NCBI GenBank assembly: GCA_019323135.1
Contig: JAHWHT010000040.1
Location: 1 to 9,678 of the forward strand
From: Candidatus Woesearchaeota archaeon
Lineage (GTDB): Archaea > Nanobdellota > Nanobdellia > Woesearchaeales > ARS49
Reading direction: 5' to 3'
DNA length: 9,678 nt
The notes under the pieces: generated by a model
Told to the model about the DNA's origin: nothing
The model's input: the letters and a program-made list of their open reading frames with translations, nothing else
The model's database searches: none
Program-made: the position numbers and the translations under genes
Shown here: positions 3,849 to 9,678 of the stretch, piece by piece
Layout: each line of letters begins with the position of its first letter
Numbering within the stretch: position 1 is the first letter of the stretch

Positions 3849-4163
3849 TCATTCTCCGCTGCCGAAATGAGCGAGTAAAGCAGTCACGCCACCCAAGACA
3901 AAACAAAACAAAACAATCCAGCCATTCAATAAAGTCAATTGCCACAAGAAAAAGCCAAAAACTCCAGTAATAAAACCAGAAAACGCCAAACTCTCAATAG
4001 CATTACCTCTGGCAATAAGGATCCCTGAAAAACTCAATACAAAAATAGCTAACAAAATAAAAGGGCCTAACAAACCATTTGTTGTATTGTTACCCCAAAT
4101 AGCTAGATCAACAAGTCCATTAGTAATGTTCGGCATTGCGTAAGGCGTGGCGTTTATTGTCAT
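3849..4163 (-). CDS. small membrane protein with three transmembrane helices, 104 aa
   Basis: The start shares ATGA with the stop of the 140-aa gene, and GGGGT lies 6-10 nt upstream. A short outside N-terminus has sequons NAT, NIT and NNT. Three helices follow: about 33-51 (GPFILLAIFVLSFSGILIA), 57-76 (SLAFSGFITGVFGFFLWQL) and 80-98 (GWIVLFCFVLGGVTALLAHF). The layout (NxTNGL-x-DL, a 'NNxTNGLLGPFILLAIF' helix, then two more helices) is like small membrane proteins I recall from uncultured archaeal virus contigs next to large anchored adhesins. That likeness is memory, not a search. Last gene of the right-hand block; its stop lies 1 bp from the operator of the 93-aa promoter. Confidence 0.85.
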   Translation of the reverse strand: MTINATPYAMPNITNGLVDLAIWGNNTTNGLLGPFILLAIFVLSFSGILIARGNAIESLAFSGFITGVFGFFLWQLTLLNGWIVLFCFVLGGVTALLAHFGSGE

Positions 4164-4582
4164 GTTTTTCTACCCCAAATAAGTGTTATGAAAGCAAAAG
4201 TTATCGAGATCAAAACAATTGCAATGATCATTCCTATAAAGAAAGGAGGCACAGGAATTCCAACATCGCCCCCTATATCTGTTGTTACCTTCTGAAAAGT
4301 ACTCACGCTAGCAGGAACAGTTTTAACAGCACTCCAACCCACTTTAAGCAAACTAATTTCATTACTTCCACTAATACTGCCTGTCTGAGTTTGATTATAC
4401 GCTTGATTCGCTACACCCGCAGTCTCATTCATCACATCATACTTATCTCTTAAAGTAGTTAAGTTATTACTAGCATTCAAAGTATTACCATAACCATCCT
4501 CTAAACTTGAAGCAAATAAAAACATACCACTAATAAAAGCACTGAAAACAATCATTCCAATCAAAAAATGTGACAATTTCAT
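4160..4582 (-). CDS. glycosylated bitopic membrane protein, 140 aa
   Basis: The start shares ATGA with the stop of the 948-aa gene. Residues 5-25 (HFLIGMIVFSAFISGMFLFA) are a signal anchor. The middle 26-110 is outside the cell with sequons NAS, NLT, NET and NQT. A second helix, about 114-135 (FFIGMIIAIVLISITFAFIT), ends in a short basic tail. Just before the second helix comes an amphipathic stretch WSAVKTVPASVSTFQKV and a GIPVPP turn. N- and C-termini should both be on the same side, so the outside part forms a loop held at both ends. The family is not recognised. Being coupled to the large anchored protein before it and the three-helix protein after it suggests one assembly. Confidence 0.85.
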   Translation of the reverse strand: MKLSHFLIGMIVFSAFISGMFLFASSLEDGYGNTLNASNNLTTLRDKYDVMNETAGVANQAYNQTQTGSISGSNEISLLKVGWSAVKTVPASVSTFQKVTTDIGGDVGIPVPPFFIGMIIAIVLISITFAFITLIWGRKT

Positions 4583-7425
4583 CGGAATTTCACCACCAAG
4601 ATCAATCCACTCAAAATAATACCAATTATTGCAGGCCAGGCAACATTAAACAATCCAACACTCGTCAATACTATCAAGCCAAAACTTAACAATATAATAC
4701 TGATTGCAGGATGTATTTTTATACCAAGCAAGACAAGTAATGCAGTCAGTATAAAACCCCAAAATAAAGCTTCCAATCCAGTAAAAACACTTTCAGCATC
4801 AACACTCAAACCAGTTGTTCTCAAATCAATTTCTATCTCTTCAAGCTTGTAAACTGCACCATCATCACTACTCTGAAAAATCGCACTCGCATAATACAAA
4901 CTGCCATTCACCAAAGTACTCGTGAAAGTGTCAGAACTTGCCAAGCTACAATTTAAAGAATACAAGCTCTCAGAACTCTCACTAACCACCCTAATTCTTA
5001 AACAAGAATTCGCACTTGTATTATTTGGATCAGAATAAGTCATGCTAACAACCCTTGTCACATTATCATAACTTAAACTCACATCAATATTGTTCTTCAG
5101 AATAAAATAACCTGTCAAGGTCACGCTGCCAGATTGTAAAACAATAGTGACCTGGTAACTAGAAGGAATCTCGTAAGGCCCTTGAGTTTGCAAAACATTT
5201 CCATCACCATCTTTCACTCTAAAACGATATTTTTGACCTACACTCGTGTCCAAGTTAGCGTACACACTGCCATCAAAATCAGTAGTTCCAGAATGAATTA
5301 ATATGTAAGTTCCTGTTGCTAAATCTTTCTTCTCAATCTCAATAAAGTAACCTTCCAGACCATTATAATTCTGGTCAACCAAAGTAACAGTAACCAAATT
5401 TGTAGAACTTGACAAATACAAATTCTGATTAATAGTTTGATTGCTTAAATCAATCACCCCAGTAATTTCTCTAGTTTCATAACCATTACTCTCAAAATGC
5501 CACAAATAATTAATGTCTGTAATATTAGCAAAACTTGGGTAAATGCACAAACGAGGGCTGGCATTATTATCATAATTTAAAATGCTATTATAATTAATTC
5601 CATTCAAAGTCCAAGAATAACTCATTGTTGTATTGGCTGAAAGACTGGCTTTTGTGTCCTCATCCAATATACTGAAATTAATTGTTTCAATACCACTGCT
5701 ACAATTGTTTAAAGATGGTTTATAAATCGTCTGAGTACTAACATCACTCCCAGACTTGACTGGAGTGTTAAGAGTATAATTCCAAGTAATGTTTTGAATT
5801 AATGAATCCCCACTTATAGCAGGCAAAGTTTTAGTGACTTTAAAAGTAATATTATTTATTGTCGCATTAATAAGGGAAGCATTTACACTAGAATTATCCA
5901 CACTAAAAAAAACACTGGCGCTTCCATTTATTGATTGATTCCAAGTACTATTCGTCGTTAACTCCCTTTGTAAAATCAAATAATAATCCTGGCTTGAACC
6001 TTCCAAAACACCACTAGAATGACTTGCAGTAACATTCCAACTCTCAGGTAAACTCAATTCAAGACCGCTGTATTCTCCTAATGCCGCCCAGTAAAACATT
6101 ATTCTACTCTCTGCCGTCGCACTCCATCCAAGTGGGTTTCTTGCATAAGCTCTAGCGTATAGTTCTCTATTGTCAGGTCTGTTTTGGCTAGTGTTTGTGC
6201 TTTCTAGGCTTGTGTTTAGGTAGTATTTTGTTATGTTATTTCCGCTTGTATCTTGCCAGTTTGTGACTTCTCTTAATTGAGATAATCCTTCCAAGTTTTT
6301 TGTGTTCCAAAAATCACTGCTTAAATAATTTCTTGCACTATAACTACAAGCTCCAACTCCTCCTCCTTGACAAAAATGTTGCATTTCCCTAGTATTAAAT
6401 GCACTTTCCTTTACCATTCCAATATAATTTATTGCTTGCCAGTCAACAGTACCATCTCTAGTTTCAGAAAGTATATTCCATACACTTATAGTATTGTTAC
6501 CAAGTCCTGCATAATTTGTTGAATTCATTTGAATACGAGACCAAGTAATATAATTGCCCGCATGGTGAGGATTAACTTGTCTTGCCCTTAAAAAATAATA
6601 ACTGCCAGCATCAGTAAAAGTCATAGTACACGTACCACCACAACTATTACTACTACTGTCAAAATCCCACTTACTATAATTCACTCCAACATTGTCTGCA
6701 GCGTTGTCATAAAAATAAAAAACTTTATTAGCGTCCTCATTATCGCTAACGATGCTGTTATTGCAGTAAGCATAATAATGACCGCCAGTCTTGTTAGTAG
6801 CGTTCAAATAAATCACACTTTGATCAGCACTATTAATGTATTTGAACAAGGGTCTTTCTTCAGCATAACTAGAATTCTCCCAAGTAACTCTCAAGTCATG
6901 TAAGCTAGTATTATTACATTCTAATCCTGTTATATCATCTATTTGCAATCTCGCGATCGTATTATCTTTATTTATGCTTCCACTCTCACTTAACAATATC
7001 CTATGCTCCCAACTACTATTCCACCAAATAAACTCAGGATGTTTCACACCATCAATTACAGGTATATTGTCTATGTTTTCATCAGGCATTTTTTTCCCAC
7101 TAATCTTTATCCTTTCACAATCCCCTTTCTTAACAAAATTATCACTTAATCTGTAATCAAAATCTTTAATGTTAGTCTCCTTAAAACCCTGAAAACTCCT
7201 TGTTTTCAAATCCACTCTTTGCCTATCAAACTCAAAACGTAGACTCACATCATTAGTCAAAGCACAAACTTCATAAACAGTAAAACAATCAGTCAAACAC
7301 TGATCAGTATTTTCCAAAACCCTGACAGAATGAGAACTAGCCAAAACATTAACGCTTAATAAAATAAAGAAAACCAACAATAGTGTGCGGGAAGTCACCC
7401 CCCACAACAAAACTTTTTTATTCAT
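4579..7425 (-). CDS. large secreted, membrane-anchored surface protein with DUF2341-like domain, 948 aa
   Basis: ATG 7425-7423 follows directly on the upstream stop TAA; no clear ribosome-binding site, so coupled translation is likely. Residues 1-29 are a signal peptide. Residues 30-130 are a cysteine-containing domain (C43, C47, C54, C103). WWNSSWEHRI (from 134) opens a DUF2341-like segment to about 240, followed by a concanavalin-like region to about 460 (VNPHHAGNYITWSR, IGMVKESAFNTREMQHF). Several beta-sandwich repeats come next; TLVDQNYNGLEGYFIEIEKK (about 680-760) resembles a carboxypeptidase-regulatory or CnaB-type fold. Residues 883-948 hold three C-terminal helices, beginning GLEALFWGFILTALL. 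About 34 N-glycosylation sequons are present. It should stand on the cell or virion envelope and bind glycans or a host. A stretch near 6100-6310 has inverted base skew. Substrate unknown. Confidence 0.9.
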   Translation of the reverse strand: MNKKVLLWGVTSRTLLLVFFILLSVNVLASSHSVRVLENTDQCLTDCFTVYEVCALTNDVSLRFEFDRQRVDLKTRSFQGFKETNIKDFDYRLSDNFVKKGDCERIKISGKKMPDENIDNIPVIDGVKHPEFIWWNSSWEHRILLSESGSINKDNTIARLQIDDITGLECNNTSLHDLRVTWENSSYAEERPLFKYINSADQSVIYLNATNKTGGHYYAYCNNSIVSDNEDANKVFYFYDNAADNVGVNYSKWDFDSSSNSCGGTCTMTFTDAGSYYFLRARQVNPHHAGNYITWSRIQMNSTNYAGLGNNTISVWNILSETRDGTVDWQAINYIGMVKESAFNTREMQHFCQGGGVGACSYSARNYLSSDFWNTKNLEGLSQLREVTNWQDTSGNNITKYYLNTSLESTNTSQNRPDNRELYARAYARNPLGWSATAESRIMFYWAALGEYSGLELSLPESWNVTASHSSGVLEGSSQDYYLILQRELTTNSTWNQSINGSASVFFSVDNSSVNASLINATINNITFKVTKTLPAISGDSLIQNITWNYTLNTPVKSGSDVSTQTIYKPSLNNCSSGIETINFSILDEDTKASLSANTTMSYSWTLNGINYNSILNYDNNASPRLCIYPSFANITDINYLWHFESNGYETREITGVIDLSNQTINQNLYLSSSTNLVTVTLVDQNYNGLEGYFIEIEKKDLATGTYILIHSGTTDFDGSVYANLDTSVGQKYRFRVKDGDGNVLQTQGPYEIPSSYQVTIVLQSGSVTLTGYFILKNNIDVSLSYDNVTRVVSMTYSDPNNTSANSCLRIRVVSESSESLYSLNCSLASSDTFTSTLVNGSLYYASAIFQSSDDGAVYKLEEIEIDLRTTGLSVDAESVFTGLEALFWGFILTALLVLLGIKIHPAISIILLSFGLIVLTSVGLFNVAWPAIIGIILSGLILVVKFR

Positions 7426-7914
7426 TTATTCTGGATTAATAGCATACAAAGCTACAGCAATAATAATGCTTAAAACAAGAGCGAAAACAGGAAGCCACTT
7501 AAAAAAGAAAATAGTGATCTGGTAATCATTTTCGTCAACACCAGAATCATTAACAAATTCAATAAAAACATTGCTAAACACTGCAGCCAACAAAATAGCA
7601 ATAAACAAAATAAACAAGCTAATAACAAACAAAGCAGGGTGCGTCCTGATAAAAAAAGCACCGATGATGCTAGTAGCACTCAAGCCAAACAAAACAAACA
7701 TGATCAAGTAATCAAACAAGCCAAAAGTATGCTTTGCGTCATCACCTATCACCCTACTCTCTGTTGTTTGATTAAAAAAACCAGAACTATCCAAATTCGG
7801 CATTAAAATGCCACCAATAATAACACTAATAACTGCAAAAAAGAAAACAGTAACGATTAAAGGAATCACGTCCTGAACACTCCCCTTTTTTCTCGAATTA
7901 AATAAAGACCTCAT
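7426..7914 (-). CDS. membrane protein with four transmembrane helices, 162 aa, related to the 93-aa protein
   Basis: The start lies within the last 17 nt of the 68-aa gene; only a weak GGGAAG precedes it. N-terminus SRKKGSVQD looks like a class III signal peptide, as in the 93-aa protein (RSNKGSVDG). Helix 1 is about 17-38; an outside loop has NQTTES; TFGLFDYL then leads into helix 2, about 68-87. Two further helices lie at about 94-116 (FVISLFILFIAILLAAVFS) and 136-157 (FFKWLPVFALVLSIIIAVAL), with an acidic loop DSGVDENDYQ between. The 93-aa protein has the same N-terminal motif, a TTER loop and TFGDWFD, so the two are probable paralogues, with an extra helical pair here. It sits between the LamG and DUF2341 genes. 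Confidence 0.85.
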   Translation of the reverse strand: MRSLFNSRKKGSVQDVIPLIVTVFFFAVISVIIGGILMPNLDSSGFFNQTTESRVIGDDAKHTFGLFDYLIMFVLFGLSATSIIGAFFIRTHPALFVISLFILFIAILLAAVFSNVFIEFVNDSGVDENDYQITIFFFKWLPVFALVLSIIIAVALYAINPE

Positions 7915-8104
7915 CTTTCTTTTTCTTCCCTTTTTTAGGAACTAAAACCTTCGGATATAAATTATTTTCTTTAATCACTCTAGCAAACATATTATCAATT
8001 TGAGGCTTGCCAACTCTCAAGCCAGCATTAGCCAACATTTTCTTAACATTCTCCCTGACTTCTTCATACTCCAAACCCACACGATTCAGTTTACTCTTCT
8101 TCAC
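7898..8104 (-). CDS. small basic helical protein, 68 aa
   Basis: Starts at GTG 8104-8102, overlapping the end of the LamG gene by 14 nt, with AGGGGG upstream as ribosome-binding site; its end overlaps the 162-aa gene. No signal peptide or membrane segment, so cytoplasmic. Residues 12-27 (YEEVRENVKKMLANAG) and 33-48 (KPQIDNMFARVIKENN) form two amphipathic helices joined by LRVGK, followed by YPKVLVPKKGKKKKDEVFI. The order helix - turn - helix - basic tail could fit a compact DNA- or protein-binding domain, but it is not a standard helix-turn-helix that I can name. It is the only soluble protein within the membrane block, hence perhaps a chaperone or adaptor for the adjacent surface proteins. 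Confidence 0.75.
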   Translation of the reverse strand: MKKSKLNRVGLEYEEVRENVKKMLANAGLRVGKPQIDNMFARVIKENNLYPKVLVPKKGKKKKDEVFI

Positions 8105-9678
8105 TGGATTTTTTCCCCCTAAATTTAAACTTAATATTCTTCACAAAAGAAATCAAAGTTTGCAAAGCATACCAAAAAAACATGATAACAAAAACAACGA
8201 TGATTAATTGCAATCCTCTAACCACTATACTATGAGCGTCACCAGAATAATCATACAAGATCAATCTAACAACATTCATCAAAATAATACCTACGCCAAA
8301 ACTAGCCAGTAAAGTTAAAGTTTTCAAAGGCCATTTAAACTCCTTAAGTTTTGTCTTGAAAGTCAAAAACAAAAACAACAAACCAACACTAGAAAGCATT
8401 ATAACAACAGCAAGCACAGAATCATCCCCATCACTGCTTTTAGTAATTATATTAAGATAAACAAGTTCATCAAAAACACTATCTCCTTTCGCTCTTAAAT
8501 AATAAAGGGTGTGTTCTTGTAAGTTATAAGCATAACTCTTCTGGATTGTTTGATCAATATAATCAAAATCATGCCAAGTATTATTATCTGAGCTATATTG
8601 CATAAATTCCAAATCTCTGTCACTTTCATTAGCGTTGAAACTCCAATTAATTTTTATCCATTCCATTCCATAATCTTCTATGAATAAGTTTACATACCAA
8701 GGGCTTGCTTCATAAGTTATATTTACCCATTCAAGAACTGGAGTATTGCTGTTGTTTGTTGTGTTAAGTCTGGCTTGGTATTGAAGTATTCTTCCTGTTC
8801 CTGTTAATGTTGTTGGTGATGTGTCATCATAACTGCTCCATCCATCCCATGTTGTGTATAAGTCTGCTATTTCTGTTGGTGTTAGTGTTCTATTGTAGAT
8901 TGCTATGCTGTCTATTGTTCCGTTGAAAGTCCAAAGATTAGTTTCATCAAAACAACCAATATTAACGTCAGTTGCTTGGTTAGCGTTTGTGAAAGTGTCT
9001 GTATCTTTTAATTCTCCATCAATATAAGACCTCATAGTGCCTCCTGTTGCTGAAGCGTTTTCCCAAGTTAAACCCACTTGATACCACTTGTTTACAACAG
9101 GATTGTTATAATAATAATAATTCACAGGATTGCCTTTACCAAGCCTTATCCTGCCAGAATCAGTGCTTAAATAAGTTCTTACATTAGAATTACTCCTAAA
9201 AAAATAACCATCAGTAGCTAGATCATCTAGTTTTATCCAAGCAATTACAGAACCATTCACAGGATTAATCAATGAACCCGCACCATCAGCGGCAATACAA
9301 TCATCCACCCCATCAAAATGTAAAGCACCATCACTCTCAAATATTCCGCTATCTCTGCTTGTTCCATTATATGCTGTTCCATGATTATCATTAATGCTGT
9401 CATATGTTCCTGCTTCTTTTGAATAAAGTTCTTTGACTTGGGTGGAGTTTAAGCTTGTGTTGTAGATGCGGATGTTGTCTATTAGTCCGTTGAATACATA
9501 ATTTGGGAATACTCCTGACATTCCTTCTCCGATATAAACATTGTTTGTGTTAATACCTAAATTACCAGTGCAAGGGTCACTGTCTATTTTTTTTCCGTTT
9601 TGGTATATGCTTGTTGAACTTCCATTGTAAACTCCTACGATGTGAGTCCATTGATTAAGGGGAATATCATTACTAATA
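8091..9678 (-). CDS. LamG-domain surface protein with C-terminal membrane anchor, 5' end outside the window
   Basis: The frame is open to the right edge, so at least 528 residues are visible and the true start is missing; the internal ATG at 9521 is in mid-domain. Visible residues 1-85 are the end of a LamG (concanavalin-like) domain (WTHIVGVYNGSSTSIYQNGK ... GLIDNIRIYNTSL). Residues about 97-276 are a complete second LamG domain (LHFDGVDD, SVIAWIKLDD, WYQVGLTWENAS, GTIDSIAIYNRTLTPTEIADLY). A beta linker follows, then a fibronectin III-like domain, about 326-417 (WIKINWSFNANESD ... YYLRAKGD). Three helices (about 417-440, 446-475, 482-509) and a basic-acidic tail KFRGKKSSEEE close it. LamG domains bind glycans or proteins; spindle-shaped viruses such as PAV1 are known to encode them. 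Likely an attachment protein. Confidence 0.92.
   Translation of the reverse strand, partial: ISNDIPLNQWTHIVGVYNGSSTSIYQNGKKIDSDPCTGNLGINTNNVYIGEGMSGVFPNYVFNGLIDNIRIYNTSLNSTQVKELYSKEAGTYDSINDNHGTAYNGTSRDSGIFESDGALHFDGVDDCIAADGAGSLINPVNGSVIAWIKLDDLATDGYFFRSNSNVRTYLSTDSGRIRLGKGNPVNYYYYNNPVVNKWYQVGLTWENASATGGTMRSYIDGELKDTDTFTNANQATDVNIGCFDETNLWTFNGTIDSIAIYNRTLTPTEIADLYTTWDGWSSYDDTSPTTLTGTGRILQYQARLNTTNNSNTPVLEWVNITYEASPWYVNLFIEDYGMEWIKINWSFNANESDRDLEFMQYSSDNNTWHDFDYIDQTIQKSYAYNLQEHTLYYLRAKGDSVFDELVYLNIITKSSDGDDSVLAVVIMLSSVGLLFLFLTFKTKLKEFKWPLKTLTLLASFGVGIILMNVVRLILYDYSGDAHSIVVRGLQLIIVVFVIMFFWYALQTLISFVKNIKFKFRGKKSSEEE
8893..8927. repeat. LamG C-terminal segment, copy 2 of an internal DNA repeat
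   Basis: These 35 bp (starting TTGTAGATTGC, ending TCCGTTGAA on the plus strand) match 9460-9494 at 28 of 35 positions without gaps. They encode the NGTIDSIAIYN end of the second LamG domain. The match is in DNA as well as protein, suggesting domain duplication or gene conversion. Confidence 0.6.
9460..9494. repeat. LamG C-terminal segment, copy 1 of an internal DNA repeat
   Basis: Counterpart of 8893-8927 encoding the NGLIDNIRIYN end of the first LamG domain; 28 of 35 bases are the same. The two copies are 567 bp apart, about one LamG domain plus linker, which fits tandem duplication of the whole domain. Confidence 0.6.

Noticed and set aside
7470..7679. 69-aa leucine-rich minus-strand frame
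   Set aside because: It lies inside the 162-aa membrane protein gene in a shifted frame and has no start signal; its hydrophobic look comes from the host gene's transmembrane codons.

Overview
The window looks archaeal, most likely from a DPANN-type genome (Woesearchaeota/Pacearchaeota-like) or a virus or plasmid of one. Evidence: low GC; start codons preceded by GGTGA/GGTGATC ribosome-binding sites; TATA boxes placed so that transcripts would be nearly leaderless; proteins with dense N-glycosylation sequons; and two N-termini resembling archaeal class III (pilin-type) signal peptides. Every supported gene lies on the minus strand, so genes are read from the right edge to the left. No RNA gene, CRISPR array, integrase, packaging ATPase or replication gene is visible.

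Layout in reading order. (1) 9678-3849 is a tightly packed surface/membrane block: a LamG-domain protein cut by the right edge, a 68-residue basic protein, a four-helix membrane protein (162 aa), a 948-residue secreted and membrane-anchored protein with a DUF2341-like segment, a 140-residue bitopic protein, and a 104-residue three-helix protein. Neighbours overlap by 4-17 nt or abut. (2) 3848-3472 is a separate unit: paired GTTAAC operators, a TATA box, a 93-residue two-helix protein, and a hairpin plus T-run terminator. (3) 3436-3029 encodes a very basic coiled-coil protein. (4) 2942-2784 encodes a 52-residue ribbon-helix-helix regulator with its own TATA box and a direct-repeat operator. (5) 2721-1780 is an IS110-family transposase with all DEDD and serine catalytic residues. 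(6) 1623-123 is an operon of seven tiny genes (33, 88, 56, 138, 75, 64 and 48 aa) joined by short overlaps and GGTGA sites; none is recognised. (7) 82-13 is a 35-bp tandem repeat carrying the same TTGTTAACAA palindrome found at the 93-aa promoter.

Taken together, the layout suggests the virion or surface module of a spindle-shaped-virus-like element or provirus. A small two-helix protein would be the capsid candidate, LamG and DUF2341 anchored proteins would be attachment proteins, and a basic protein would bind or scaffold DNA. A host pilus or adhesion locus is the alternative. The GTTAAC operators may link expression of the two-helix protein to whatever lies left of the window. The assignment rests on architecture and recalled family features, not on a search.
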